A stretch of 64,000 nucleotides of DNA from AR5 sp035762565 (GCA_035762565.1 DASTOJ010000305.1:13190-77189), one strand, 5' to 3'; counted from the stretch's first letter, positions 18,303 to 26,780 are shown. A program made the numbers and translations. Notes: generated by a model from the sequence alone, not told the origin.

Positions 18303-19162
18303 GCGTCCGCCGAACGCTGCGCAGCCTCGTCGAGAAGAAGAACGCTTTGCTCGTCCCCGGCGCCTACGACGGCGTCTCGGCGCGGCTGGTGGAGCGCGCG
18401 GGCTTCCCCGCCGTCTACATGACCGGCTTCGGTACCTCGGCCTCGCGCCTGGGCCTGCCCGACCTCGGTTACGCCGGCCTGGCGGAGATGGCCGATCACG
18501 CCCGCAACCTGGCGGCAGCGGTCTCGATCCCGCTCATCGCCGACGCCGACACCGGCTACGGCAACGCGCTCGGCGTGCGGCGAACCGTGCAGGCTTACGA
18601 GGCGGCGGGGGTGGCGGCCCTTCACATCGAGGACCAGATGACGCCCAAGCGCTGCGGCCACCTCTCGGGCCACCAGATCGTGCCGCTCGGCGAGTTCGCG
18701 GGGAAGATCCGCGCGGCCGTCGACGCCCGCCGCGATCCCGACCTCCTGATCATCGCCCGCACCGACGCCATCTCGGCCGTGGGCTTCGACGAGGCCCTGC
18801 GCCGCGGCGAGGCGGCGGCCCGCGCCGGTGCCGACGTCCTCTTCATCGAGGCCCCGCGCGACGAGGCCCAGGTGGAGACGGTCGCGACGTCATTCGACAC
18901 GCCCCTGCTCTACAACTACGCGATGGGCGGCCGCTCCCCCCTGCTGCCGATTCCCCGCCTGCGCGAGCTGGGCTTCGCCGTCGTGATCCTGCCCGTCGAC
19001 ACGCTGCTGGTCGCGACGAAGGCGATGGCCGATCTTCTTGCCGACCTGCGCCGCCGCGAAGACGTCGTCTCGCTCGCCGACCGCTACTTCCCCTTCCCCG
19101 AGTTCAACGCCCTCATCGGCACCACCGAGCAGATGGCCCTCGCCGACCGTTACAAGGACTAG
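18299..19162 (+). CDS. Isocitrate lyase/PEP mutase-family carboxyvinyl lyase
   Basis: 287-aa TIM-barrel enzyme. DADTGYGN (near 81-88) binds Mg2+ and oxaloacetate-like substrates, and the catalytic loop reads PKRCGH (near 120), the KRCGH form found in 2-methylisocitrate lyase and isocitrate lyase relatives and not the EDKxFPKxNS form of PEP mutase. It likely cleaves a 2-methylisocitrate-, oxaloacetate- or dimethylmalate-type C-C bond. No prpC/prpD neighbour supports one specific substrate. The ATG overlaps the M48 stop. Confidence 0.88.
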   Translation: MSVRRTLRSLVEKKNALLVPGAYDGVSARLVERAGFPAVYMTGFGTSASRLGLPDLGYAGLAEMADHARNLAAAVSIPLIADADTGYGNALGVRRTVQAYEAAGVAALHIEDQMTPKRCGHLSGHQIVPLGEFAGKIRAAVDARRDPDLLIIARTDAISAVGFDEALRRGEAAARAGADVLFIEAPRDEAQVETVATSFDTPLLYNYAMGGRSPLLPIPRLRELGFAVVILPVDTLLVATKAMADLLADLRRREDVVSLADRYFPFPEFNALIGTTEQMALADRYKD

Positions 19163-19193
19163 CGCGGCGAGGGAGTGGCTCGAACGCCCTGCC

Positions 19194-20114
19194 TCACAGC
19201 GCGGGCGCGATCTCGGCGAAGCGCTCCAGGTGCTCCAGCTCGTCGAACACGGGGTTGAGCACGAGGAAGCCCGCGCCGGCCCCCACGATCGCCCGCAGCC
19301 CCTCGACGCACGTCTCGGTGTCGCCCCACACGCACACGTCCTCGGCGAGCGCCGGCTTGCCGTAGAACGCGCCGAACCACTCGGCCAGTCGTTTCCCGGC
19401 CCGGGCCCGGTCGCGGTCGATCGCGATGTACACCCGCTTGGCGACGGCGAACGAGGCGGGATCGCGGCCCAGCTCGGCCAGGATCGCGCGCACCGCCGTG
19501 ACCTCGCGGGCGAAGGTGGAGGTCGAGGCCGAGCCGGCCCCGATGAAGCCCTCGCCCAGCTCGACGGCGCGCCCCAGCGCGAGCGGATGGTGGGCGCCGA
19601 ACCAGAGCGGCGGGTGGGGCTTCTGCACGGGCTGGGGTTGCATCGAGGCGTTCTCCAGCCGGTAGAACTCGCCGGCCAGCGTGACCCGTGGCTCCGTCCA
19701 CAGCCGCTTCATCAGCCGCAGTCCCTCGGCGAACCGCGCCGCGCGGCCCTCGGCGCTGAGGCCATGGGCCGCGTAGATCCCCGGACTGCCGCCCAGACCC
19801 ACCCCGACGATGAGCCGGCCGCCGCTCAGCTGGTCGCGCGTCGCCAGGCTCTTCGCCAGGTGCACGGGGCTGCGGAGCGCGGTCAGCAGCACCGCCGAGC
19901 CCAGCCGCAGGCGCTCGGTGACGGCCGCCGCGTACGTCAGCGTGTGAACGGGCTCGAGGCTGGGTGCCGAGCCGAGGATCTGCTCGACGACCCACGCGCT
20001 ATGGAAGTCGAGCGCCTCCGCGCGGCGCAGGAAGTCCCGGATGCGCCCGGGATCCACGGGGCCGCCGACGAACGTCTGGGGAATGGCCACACCGAGCCTC
20101 ACGCGACTGATCAC
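19194..20114 (-). CDS. LLM-class flavin/F420-dependent oxidoreductase
   Basis: 306-aa luciferase-like TIM barrel. The N-terminus VRLGVAIPQTF, the central DQLSGGRLIVGVGLGG and the PQPVQKPHPPLWFG segment are family hallmarks. I prefer GTG 20114 because GGGAGG sits 5 nt upstream; an ATG at 20150 would add 12 residues. A -10-like TATAGT lies at 20149-20154 on this strand. The substrate is unknown; the family oxidises or oxygenates small organic molecules with FMN or F420. Divergent from the M20 gene. Confidence 0.9.
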   Translation of the reverse strand: MISRVRLGVAIPQTFVGGPVDPGRIRDFLRRAEALDFHSAWVVEQILGSAPSLEPVHTLTYAAAVTERLRLGSAVLLTALRSPVHLAKSLATRDQLSGGRLIVGVGLGGSPGIYAAHGLSAEGRAARFAEGLRLMKRLWTEPRVTLAGEFYRLENASMQPQPVQKPHPPLWFGAHHPLALGRAVELGEGFIGAGSASTSTFAREVTAVRAILAELGRDPASFAVAKRVYIAIDRDRARAGKRLAEWFGAFYGKPALAEDVCVWGDTETCVEGLRAIVGAGAGFLVLNPVFDELEHLERFAEIAPAL

Positions 20115-20148
20115 GTCGGCCTCCCGGGCGCAAATGCTGCTCCCCGGC

Positions 20149-20211
20149 ACTATACGCCGAGCCGGCGACTCCGGCGCGCGTCCGGCGCGGCGCTTGGCCT
20201 GGTGCTATAGT
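20149..20211. promoter_or_regulatory. Divergent pair of TATAGT -10-like hexamers
   Basis: The 154-bp gap between the LLM gene (minus) and the M20 gene (plus) has TATAGT on the minus strand at 20149-20154 and on the plus strand at 20206-20211. Each lies upstream of its gene at a plausible distance (35 and 57 nt to the start). No good -35 is visible for either. Confidence 0.4.
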
Positions 20212-20268
20212 TTGCCTGCCGGCCGCGTGGTTCCGAGCGGCCGCGAATCACACGCCGGGAGAGCCCCA

Positions 20269-21438
20269 ATGAGCGCAGTCAAGGACCTGATCGGCCACGC
20301 CGTCGACCGCCTCGCCGACGAGCTCGAAACGCTCTCGCGCCGGATCCACGACAATCCGGAGCTGGCCTACCAGGAGGTCAAGGCCGCTGGCTGGCTGGGT
20401 GACTTCCTGGCCGGCCAGGGCTTCACGGTCGAACGTGGCGTGGCCGGCGTCGACACCGCGTTCCGCGCCACCGTGGAGACCGGCCAGGGCCCCACCGTCG
20501 CCATCCTGTGCGAGTACGACGCGCTGCCGGCGATCGGGCACGCGTGCGGCCACAACGTCATCGCCACCGCGGGGGCCGGCGCCGGCGCGGCGCTCGCCGC
20601 CGTGCGCGACGCGCTGCCGCCCGGGCGCGTGCAGGTGATCGGGACGCCCGCCGAGGAGGGTGGGGGCGGCAAGGTCAGGCTGCTCCAGGGTGGCGTCTTC
20701 GAGCGCGTCGACGCCGCGCTGATGATCCACGGCTTCGACCGGTGGATCCTCCACCAGGACCTGCTCGGCATCGTCCGCGTCGGGTTCGAGTTCACCGGCA
20801 AGGCGGCCCACGCCTCCGCCGATCCCTGGGAGGGCGTCAACGCGCTCGACGCGGTGATCCAGACCTTCAACAACGTGAGCATGCTGCGCCAGCAGATGCG
20901 GCCGGCCGCGCGCATCCACGGCATCGTGACCCAGGGCGGTGCCGCGCCCAACATCATCCCGGAGGTCGCGGCCTGCGCCTTCTACGTGCGCGCGCCGAAG
21001 CTGGACTACATGTGGGAGCTGCACCGGCGGGTGACCGCCTGCGCCGAGGGCGCCGCCAGGGCCACGGGCTGCATGCTCCAGGTGATCGACCTCGAGGCGC
21101 CCTACGAGCCGCTCAAGCGCAACGACACGCTGCTCGGGCTCTTCCGGGCCAACATGCAGTCGGTCGGCGCGGTCGAGTCGCCGGCGCTCGCCGACCGCAT
21201 GGGCTCGTCCGACATCGGCAACGTGAGCCAGGTGATCCCGGCCATCCAGCCGATGGTGCAGATCGCGCCCCACGGTACGCCGATCCACTCGCGCGCCTTC
21301 GAGGCCGCCGCGGTGACGCCGCTGGCCCGCCAGGGCATGTGCCAGGCGGCCAAGACGATGGCGATGACGACGTATGATCTACTCGCCGATCCCGGGCTCC
21401 TGAAGCAGGCCCGGGCGGAGTTCGAGGCGGCGAAGTGA
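20269..21438 (+). CDS. M20-family amidohydrolase (AbgB/p-aminobenzoyl-glutamate hydrolase-like)
   Basis: 389-aa metal-dependent hydrolase. The M20 signature is intact: CEYDALPAIGHACGHN near residues 83-98 (metal ligands His and Asp), then GTPAEEGGGGK (catalytic Glu pair), and a lid domain with GKAAHASADPWEGVNALDA. The sequence resembles the AbgB/amidohydrolase subgroup that splits amide bonds of N-acyl or p-aminobenzoyl amino acids. GGGAGAG precedes the ATG. It is followed directly by the SOD gene. Confidence 0.92.
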   Translation: MSAVKDLIGHAVDRLADELETLSRRIHDNPELAYQEVKAAGWLGDFLAGQGFTVERGVAGVDTAFRATVETGQGPTVAILCEYDALPAIGHACGHNVIATAGAGAGAALAAVRDALPPGRVQVIGTPAEEGGGGKVRLLQGGVFERVDAALMIHGFDRWILHQDLLGIVRVGFEFTGKAAHASADPWEGVNALDAVIQTFNNVSMLRQQMRPAARIHGIVTQGGAAPNIIPEVAACAFYVRAPKLDYMWELHRRVTACAEGAARATGCMLQVIDLEAPYEPLKRNDTLLGLFRANMQSVGAVESPALADRMGSSDIGNVSQVIPAIQPMVQIAPHGTPIHSRAFEAAAVTPLARQGMCQAAKTMAMTTYDLLADPGLLKQARAEFEAAK

Positions 21439-21440
21439 CT

Positions 21441-21965
21441 ATGAGAGCCCTCGGCGCGGCCCTCGGGTCGCTGGTGCTCGCCGGCTGTGCCGCCGTGAGC
21501 GCGCCGCCCGCCGACACCACGGCGCGCGCCGAGCTGCGCCATGCCGGAGGCCAGCCGGTGGGCGTCGCCACGTTCACGCAGGTCGGCCGCGCCGTCCGCG
21601 TGGTGCTCGAGGCCCAGGGCCTGCCCCCGGGTGTCAAGGGCGTGCACGTCCACGCGGTGGGGAAGTGCGAGGCGCCCGGCTTCACCTCGGCCGGCGATCA
21701 CTTCAACCCGACGGGCAAGCAGCACGGCGCGTTGAACCCGGCGGGGCCGCACGCCGGCGACCTGCCGAGCATCACGATCGGCGCCGACGGCCGGGGCCGC
21801 CTGGAGAGCACCACCGAGCTGATCACGCTGCTGGGTGGATCGACCTCCGTTTTCGACGGCGACGGCAGCGCGCTCGTCGTCCACGCGGCGCCGGACGACT
21901 TCCGCACCGATCCGACCGGGAACTCCGGGGCGCGGATCGCCTGTGGCGTGATCACGCGGAAGTAA
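21441..21965 (+). CDS. sodC: Cu/Zn superoxide dismutase lipoprotein
   Basis: 174-aa extracytoplasmic SOD. A signal peptide ends in the lipobox VLAGC near residue 16, so it is probably membrane-tethered. Every expected ligand is visible in order: GVHVHAVGKC (two Cu His and the disulfide Cys), HFNP bridging His, HG, HAGD with the Zn Asp, VVHAAPDD, and the closing ARIACGV with catalytic Arg and second Cys. The start is ATG 21441; GTG 21435, overlapping the M20 stop, is possible. The 3' end overlaps the convergent citrate synthase gene by 14 bp. Confidence 0.92.
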   Translation: MRALGAALGSLVLAGCAAVSAPPADTTARAELRHAGGQPVGVATFTQVGRAVRVVLEAQGLPPGVKGVHVHAVGKCEAPGFTSAGDHFNPTGKQHGALNPAGPHAGDLPSITIGADGRGRLESTTELITLLGGSTSVFDGDGSALVVHAAPDDFRTDPTGNSGARIACGVITRK

Positions 21966-23112
21966 CGTCCCGCAGCGGGCGGGGCGGAGGGCCGGTGTAG
22001 TGGGCGCGGGGACGGATGAGACGGTTGTCGGCGTATTGCTCGAGGGCGTGGGCGCACCAGCCGGCGATGCGGCCGGTGGCGAAGATCGAGGTGCAGAGGT
22101 CGGGCGGAATGCCGAGGGCGTCGTAGACGACGGCCGAGAAGAAGTCGACGTTGACCGGCAGGGTCGTGCGCGCCCGCATCGCGTCATACACCCCCTCGGC
22201 CACCGCGAACAGCCGCTGCCGGCCGGTCGCCTCCGCCAGCGTCTTGGCCATGCCCCGCAGCACGCGGGCCCGGGCGTCGTCCACGCGGTACACGCGATGG
22301 CCGAAGCCGGGCACGCGGGTCTTGGGGTCGCTGCGCTCCCGACGGCTGAGCGCGCCGCGCCGGCCGAGCCGGCTCTCGACGAACGCCTCGGCCCTGTCCG
22401 GGTCGCCGATCTCGCGGAGCATCAGGAGCACGTCCTCGTTGGCCCCCCCGTGGCTCGGTCCCTTGAGCGTCGCGATGGCGGCCACGACCGCGGCGTGGAG
22501 GTCGGCACGCGTCGCCACCGCCACCCGCGCCGCGAACGTCGAGGCGTTGAACTCGTGGTCGGCGTGCAGGGTGAGCGCGATGTCCATGACCCGCGCCACG
22601 TCCGCGGACGGGGTGTGCCCCTCCAGCAGGGTGAGGAACCAGGCGGCGTGCGAGTCGATCGCCGGCGCCGTCACCGGCTCCCGCCCGGTCCGGAGCCGCT
22701 GCCACGCGGCCACGACCGCCGGCACCAGGGCGACGAGGCGGAACGCTTTCCGGAGGTTGGCCCCGGCGTCGATCGAGCCGGCGTCGGGGTCGAGGGCCGC
22801 CGCGAACGACACCGCCGTGCGCAGCGCGTCCAGCGGGTGGCCGTCGCGCGGCAGCGACCGCAGTAGCCCGACGATCGATTCCGGCAGCGTCCGCGCCTCG
22901 GCCAGCCCGGCGCGGAACGCGCGCGCCTCGTCCGCCGCCGGCAGCTCACCGAACCAGAGCAGGCGGATGACGTCCTCGAAGGGCACGGCCCCCGCCAGGT
23001 CGCCGATCTCGTAGCCGCGGTAGTAGAGCCGTCCGGCCCCGCCGTCGATCGTGCAGACGGCCGAGTCGGCCGCCACGACGTCCTCCAGCCCGGCCTTCCA
23101 GTCGCTGTCCAT
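21952..23112 (-). CDS. Citrate synthase family enzyme
   Basis: 386-aa enzyme joining acetyl-CoA (or propionyl-CoA) and oxaloacetate. Diagnostic blocks are GPSHGGANEDVLLML (His and CoA site), PGFGHRVYRVDDARA (catalytic His loop), NVDFFSAVVYDALGIP (catalytic Asp) and a terminal NRLIRPRAHYTGP. The ATG at 23112 has GGAGGGG 8 nt upstream. Related enzymes in proteobacteria can carry an N-terminal MerR-like HTH; here that module is a separate divergent gene 115 bp away. Citrate versus 2-methylcitrate specificity cannot be decided. Confidence 0.93.
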   Translation of the reverse strand: MDSDWKAGLEDVVAADSAVCTIDGGAGRLYYRGYEIGDLAGAVPFEDVIRLLWFGELPAADEARAFRAGLAEARTLPESIVGLLRSLPRDGHPLDALRTAVSFAAALDPDAGSIDAGANLRKAFRLVALVPAVVAAWQRLRTGREPVTAPAIDSHAAWFLTLLEGHTPSADVARVMDIALTLHADHEFNASTFAARVAVATRADLHAAVVAAIATLKGPSHGGANEDVLLMLREIGDPDRAEAFVESRLGRRGALSRRERSDPKTRVPGFGHRVYRVDDARARVLRGMAKTLAEATGRQRLFAVAEGVYDAMRARTTLPVNVDFFSAVVYDALGIPPDLCTSIFATGRIAGWCAHALEQYADNRLIRPRAHYTGPPPRPLRDVTSA

Positions 23113-23144
23113 CGCGTTGTCCCCTCCCCCGGCCATCTGGATCG

Positions 23145-23185
23145 CTTTAGATTGATACTACATGATTTATATTGATGCAACTTCA
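23145..23185. promoter_or_regulatory. AT-rich shared control region with direct repeats
   Basis: Between the citrate synthase and HTH genes, an AT-rich patch in an otherwise GC-rich sequence contains ATTGATAC at 23151 and ATTGATGC at 23171, exactly 20 bp apart (two helical turns). It is a good candidate operator for the divergent HTH protein and the promoter of the citrate synthase gene. Confidence 0.5.
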
Positions 23186-23227
23186 ACGGCCGGGCGAGGA
23201 CGAAGCGCTTCTGATAGCCTCGGCTCG

Positions 23228-23458
23228 ATGGTGATCCTGGACGGCGAGGAGTTCCTGACGGTCGAGGAGGCGGCGCAGCTGCTCGGGGTCAAGCGCGAGA
23301 CCCTCTACGCCTACGTCAGCCGGGGCATCCTCAAGAGCTACCGCCAGGGCATCAAGCGGCAGCGACTGTACCGGCGCGCCGAGGTCGAGGCGCTGATCAG
23401 GCTCGACCGTGGCGCCTCGACGGCGATCCCGCAGGCCGAGGACTGGATCCGGGACTGA
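23228..23458 (+). CDS. Small MerR/excisionase-type HTH protein
   Basis: 76-aa DNA-binding protein made almost entirely of one winged-helix module: LTVEEAAQLLGVKRETLYAY (residues about 10-29), then a turn and basic wing (RQGIKRQRLYRRAEVEALI). It closely resembles the HTH domain found at the N-terminus of some citrate synthase-family proteins. It is divergent from citrate synthase, so it probably controls that promoter and its own. A TAGCCT hexamer ends 7 nt before the ATG and no ribosome site is seen, suggesting leaderless translation. Confidence 0.85.
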   Translation: MVILDGEEFLTVEEAAQLLGVKRETLYAYVSRGILKSYRQGIKRQRLYRRAEVEALIRLDRGASTAIPQAEDWIRD

Positions 23459-23464
23459 CGTCCG

Positions 23465-24037
23465 TCACCGGCCCGCCGCCAGCACCTTACGGGCCTGGTT
23501 CAGATGGTCGATCGGGTGCAGCCGCCACGACGCGAGGGCGTAGGCCTTCCAGTCGGCCTCCTCGACCCAGTGCAGCGGCCGGACCGCGCCGCCGGGCCCG
23601 GGGACATTGACGACCATGACGAACGGCGCGCGGGCGGCGGTCCGGCAGTCCTCCGGCACCCCGGCCAGCAGGTCCAGCACGTCGCGATGCGCCCGCCGCA
23701 GCTCGTCGAGCAGCCAGGGCCACGGGCGCAGCAGGGGCGCCTTCGACTGCAGGCTGGCCGGAATCGGCTCGCCCGGCGGCCGTTGACCGGCCAGCAGACA
23801 GCGCAGCTCGTCCACGCCGGGCCGGTACGTCTCCAGCAGGTGATCGACGATTTCCTGAATCGACCACTCGTTGGCAATGGTCCGACGCGCGGCCCGGTCG
23901 GGCGGCACCGTGGCCAGCACGGTGTCGAGCGCCTCGAAGGCGGCGGCGATCTGCCCGCGGAGAACCGCGGGCGCCAGCGTGCTCTTGCTCCGGAAGTACG
24001 CGCGAGCGCGTTCCTGGGCCTCGGCGTCCGCGTTCAT
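23465..24037 (-). CDS. DinB-family protein
   Basis: 190-aa four-helix-bundle protein of the DinB/YfiT-like superfamily. Metal-ligand histidines appear in the expected spots: VDHLLET near residue 65, and HPIDHLNQ near 175, with HWVEE between. Members are often thiol-dependent (bacillithiol or mycothiol) transferases; the actual reaction is unknown. GGAGGAG lies just before the ATG. It follows the ThyX-like gene's end... on the same strand upstream is no partner, and it converges with the small HTH gene 6 bp away. Confidence 0.85.
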   Translation of the reverse strand: MNADAEAQERARAYFRSKSTLAPAVLRGQIAAAFEALDTVLATVPPDRAARRTIANEWSIQEIVDHLLETYRPGVDELRCLLAGQRPPGEPIPASLQSKAPLLRPWPWLLDELRRAHRDVLDLLAGVPEDCRTAARAPFVMVVNVPGPGGAVRPLHWVEEADWKAYALASWRLHPIDHLNQARKVLAAGR

Positions 24038-24061
24038 GGCTCCTCCCGCGTGAGATAATCC

Positions 24062-25720
24062 TCAGCGAGGGTGAGGCATCGAAGGGGGCCGCCGCCCCCC
24101 TCCGAGCGAGGATGCCCCCCGGCGAGTCTCGGCCGCGCGCTCGGCCTCGAGCCGCTCGAGCTCGACCGCGGAATGGTCGGCGAAGATCATCGCGGCGGCG
24201 ATGGCCCGGTGGCCGGCCCGCTCGGCGATCAGGCGATGCATCGTCTGGCAGATCCGGCGGTACGCTGGATGCCCCTGCGGCGTCGTCCGCAGCTCGATGA
24301 CGTGCATGGCCTCGCGCGCGTTCATGTCCATGTAGAACCGGACCCGGTACGCCATGGCGACGGCGTAGGACGCGACCTCGGGCAAGCCGGCCGCCTCGAT
24401 CGCGTCGTGCAGCCCGGCGCAGGCGTCCATGACGCGCCGCCAGGCGTCGGCGCCGCCGGCCTCGGCCACGGCCTCCGGCATGCTCCAGCCGTGCCGTGGC
24501 TCGAGCCGCTGCCACTCCAGCGTGAGCAACCGGTGCCGTTGCAGGTCGCGGAAGGCGCCATAGTCGGCGAGGACGTCGAAGCGGTAGCCGGTCCGCTCGA
24601 AGGCGCGGCCGGGCCGATGGCGGCGGTTCTTGCGCGCGCCGGCGTAGGCGCGCAGGACGTCGGTCCGCTGCTCGGGGGCCAGCGCCCGGGCGATCGCCTG
24701 CAGCTCGCGGTCGGAGCGCGAGCTCGCCGAGTAGAGCGCGGCGGCCACGACCTTCACCTCCCCGTCCGGATCGAAGTCCGTGAGCGCGACCTCCTCGGAC
24801 GGGGCCGGGCCCGCCTGCCGCGCCGCGGCCTCGGCCGCGGGCGACGCCAGGACTTCCGCGGCCACCGCGCGCGTGGCGCCCCGGGTCTCGGCGAGATAGG
24901 TCGACCACGCCGACCCGCGGTCGGGGAGGTCCACCCGCGTGAGGAACGCGGGGATGACCTTGCGCAGCTCTCTCAGCATGAGATCGGCGTATGCGCGCAC
25001 CTCGGCCAGGGGATGCGCTCGCATGCGCAGCAGCAGCTGCTCGTAGGCCTGGCCCGTGCCGTAGATGCCGACGTTGGACGTCGTGGCGGCGGGGAGCAGG
25101 CCGCGCAGGGTGTCGAGCGCCTTCGCGCGGATGGTGGTCCGGTAGACGATCTCCGACTCGCCGGCCGGGCGCGGATGCCGGCGCTCGTAGAAGGCGCGCA
25201 CCCGCGGCAGCCATTCGCGGTAGGTCTCGAAGGCCGTATCCAGCGTGGCGACGTAGCGCTCGCGGAGCGCCCCCGTCAGCTCCCCGGGCACATGGTAGCG
25301 GTACCGATCGCCCGGGCGGTCGTCGTACGGGATGTAGCGGGTGGATTGCTCGAGATAGGCCATGAGCCGGCCCCACTCGAGCACCTTGGTGAGGAGGTTC
25401 GACGCGCCCTCGCACGCCAGGTGCACGCCGCCGAGCTGGGCCACCGAGTCGTCGCCGTAGTCGAGGAACACGCGCTCGTAGAGCTGCTCGGCGCGCGCGC
25501 GGCCGGCGTCGGCGCCCGGCGGTTCCGGCGCCGGGGCACCCCCGCCGAGGAACTCGTCGAGGAAGAGCCGCCGAAGGGATTTCGGCGAGCGGGAGTACCG
25601 TGCGAACAGTGCGCCCTTCACCACCTCCGGCAGGTTCACCAGCGCGAAGACGGGACCGTCGAGGTCGGTGAAGTACGGAGCGAGCCGCGCGCGTTCGTCC
25701 GGGCTGAACTGACCGTTCAT
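24062..25720 (-). CDS. Tandem ThyX-domain (FAD-dependent thymidylate synthase-like) protein
   Basis: 552-aa protein with two ThyX folds in one chain; ordinary ThyX is about 220-250 aa and works as a tetramer. The canonical motif is RHR followed seven residues later by a Ser within a SxRY block. In the first half (118-129) the RHR is replaced by WGR but the EQSTRY end is kept. In the second half (about 395-415) RHR is kept but the Ser/TRY end is lost (RHRLLTLEWQR). Each half also has a ThyX-type C-terminal helix block (LRGLLPAATTSNVG; MNAREAMHVIELR). It may be a pseudo-dimer with one composite site, or a protein with another flavin role. Confidence 0.82.
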   Translation of the reverse strand: MNGQFSPDERARLAPYFTDLDGPVFALVNLPEVVKGALFARYSRSPKSLRRLFLDEFLGGGAPAPEPPGADAGRARAEQLYERVFLDYGDDSVAQLGGVHLACEGASNLLTKVLEWGRLMAYLEQSTRYIPYDDRPGDRYRYHVPGELTGALRERYVATLDTAFETYREWLPRVRAFYERRHPRPAGESEIVYRTTIRAKALDTLRGLLPAATTSNVGIYGTGQAYEQLLLRMRAHPLAEVRAYADLMLRELRKVIPAFLTRVDLPDRGSAWSTYLAETRGATRAVAAEVLASPAAEAAARQAGPAPSEEVALTDFDPDGEVKVVAAALYSASSRSDRELQAIARALAPEQRTDVLRAYAGARKNRRHRPGRAFERTGYRFDVLADYGAFRDLQRHRLLTLEWQRLEPRHGWSMPEAVAEAGGADAWRRVMDACAGLHDAIEAAGLPEVASYAVAMAYRVRFYMDMNAREAMHVIELRTTPQGHPAYRRICQTMHRLIAERAGHRAIAAAMIFADHSAVELERLEAERAAETRRGASSLGGGRRPPSMPHPR

Positions 25721-25732
25721 CCCGGTCGCATC

Positions 25733-26053
25733 TTACGCCAGCGCGCGCAGCGCCGCCACCACGCCGACGCCGAGGCCCACCGTGACGAGCAGGTTCACGC
25801 GCCAGCCGGCCAGGACCAGCACGATCGCGGCACCCCACAGCGGCGGGTGCCCCGGCGAGAGCGCCAGGCGCCCGTGGTCGACCAGGATCAGCGGCAGCGC
25901 GAGCGCGGGCAGCACGGCCAGCGGGACGAGGCGGAGCCACAGGCGGACGCGCGGCGGCAGCGCGCGTCGCGCCAGCATCAGCAGCAGCGGCGCCCGCGTG
26001 AGATAGGTGACGATGGCCATTCCGGCGATCACCACCCACACGTCGGTCCTCAT
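25733..26053 (-). CDS. azlD: AzlD-family branched-chain amino acid exporter subunit
   Basis: 106-aa protein with three to four hydrophobic helices and the AzlD signature MAIVTYLTRAPLLL at the start. It is the small partner of AzlC in a two-subunit exporter for branched-chain amino acids (as in BrnFE/YgaZH). The ATG overlaps the azlC stop (ATGA). Confidence 0.9.
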   Translation of the reverse strand: MRTDVWVVIAGMAIVTYLTRAPLLLMLARRALPPRVRLWLRLVPLAVLPALALPLILVDHGRLALSPGHPPLWGAAIVLVLAGWRVNLLVTVGLGVGVVAALRALA

Positions 26054-26721
26054 GCCGGCTCCGCCTGGAGCAGGAGCGCGGCCGCCGCGCTGACGGCGAC
26101 GCCGGCGATCACGATGTGCCAGTTGCCGGGCAGGACGAACGCGACGGCGACCGCCACCAGCGCGCTCGCCCCGGCCACCAGCCAGTCGGCGCGCCGGCGC
26201 AGCTGCCCGGCGACCAGGGCCAGGAAGACGGCGGGAAACGCGAAGTCGAGACCCCAGCGCGCGGGGTCGGCAACCAGGCCGCCGAGCCGGGTGCCGACCG
26301 ACACGCCGGCCAGGAACGCGCCGGCCACCGCGAGCACGCTGCCCACGAAGCACCACGGGTCGGGCGGGTTGCGGCGGGTGACGGCGACGGCGAACGACTC
26401 GTCGTTGATCCCGTGGGCGACCAGCGCCAGCCACGGCCGCGGGAACGCCTGGAAGGCCGGCGCCAGCGTGGCCGCCATGAGGTAGTGCCGCAGGTTGACG
26501 ACGTAGGTGGTGACGATGATCGCCAGCGGCGAGGCGCCGGCCGCCAGCATCGGGACCGCCACGAACTGGGCGGCGCCCGCGAAGACCAGCAGCGACATCC
26601 CCCACACCTCGAGCGGGTGGAGCCCCGACTGCACGGCGAGGCCGCCGAACACCGTGCCGTAGACGAATACCGAGGGCACCAGCGAGAGCGAGGCGACCAG
26701 GCCGTCGCGGAGGCCGGAGAC
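26050..26721 (-). CDS. azlC: AzlC-family branched-chain amino acid exporter subunit
   Basis: About 223 aa with seven predicted membrane segments. GLRDGLVASLSLVPSVFVYG at the N-terminus and LLVFAGAAQFVAVPML, NLRHYLMAATLAP and HGINDESFAVAVTRR are AzlC hallmarks. The 5' boundary is approximate: no ATG, GTG or TTG lies in frame between the family's usual N-terminus and the preceding gene, and the first Met in frame is far upstream inside that gene (27096). A CTG at the Leu of RDGL is the nearest near-start codon. A 20-bp perfect palindrome lies just upstream. Confidence 0.8.
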   Translation of the reverse strand, partial: VSGLRDGLVASLSLVPSVFVYGTVFGGLAVQSGLHPLEVWGMSLLVFAGAAQFVAVPMLAAGASPLAIIVTTYVVNLRHYLMAATLAPAFQAFPRPWLALVAHGINDESFAVAVTRRNPPDPWCFVGSVLAVAGAFLAGVSVGTRLGGLVADPARWGLDFAFPAVFLALVAGQLRRRADWLVAGASALVAVAVAFVLPGNWHIVIAGVAVSAAAALLLQAEPA

Positions 26722-26729
26722 GTCGACGC

Positions 26730-26749
26730 CCCGGGAGCGCGCTCCCGGG
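26730..26749. repeat. 20-bp perfect palindrome upstream of azlC
   Basis: CCCGGGAGCGCGCTCCCGGG reads identically on both strands, and the arms extend with CGACG/CGTCG across one mismatch. It lies between the cyclase stop and the likely azlC start. It could fold as a hairpin in RNA or bind a dimeric protein. Confidence 0.55.
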
Positions 26750-26780
26750 ACGTCGGACGCCGAGGTCGAACCGCGCCCGC

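Noticed and set aside
18299..19162. Second phosphonate (PEP mutase) gene
   Set aside because: The catalytic loop is PKRCGH, the isocitrate/methylisocitrate lyase form, not EDKxFPKxNS.
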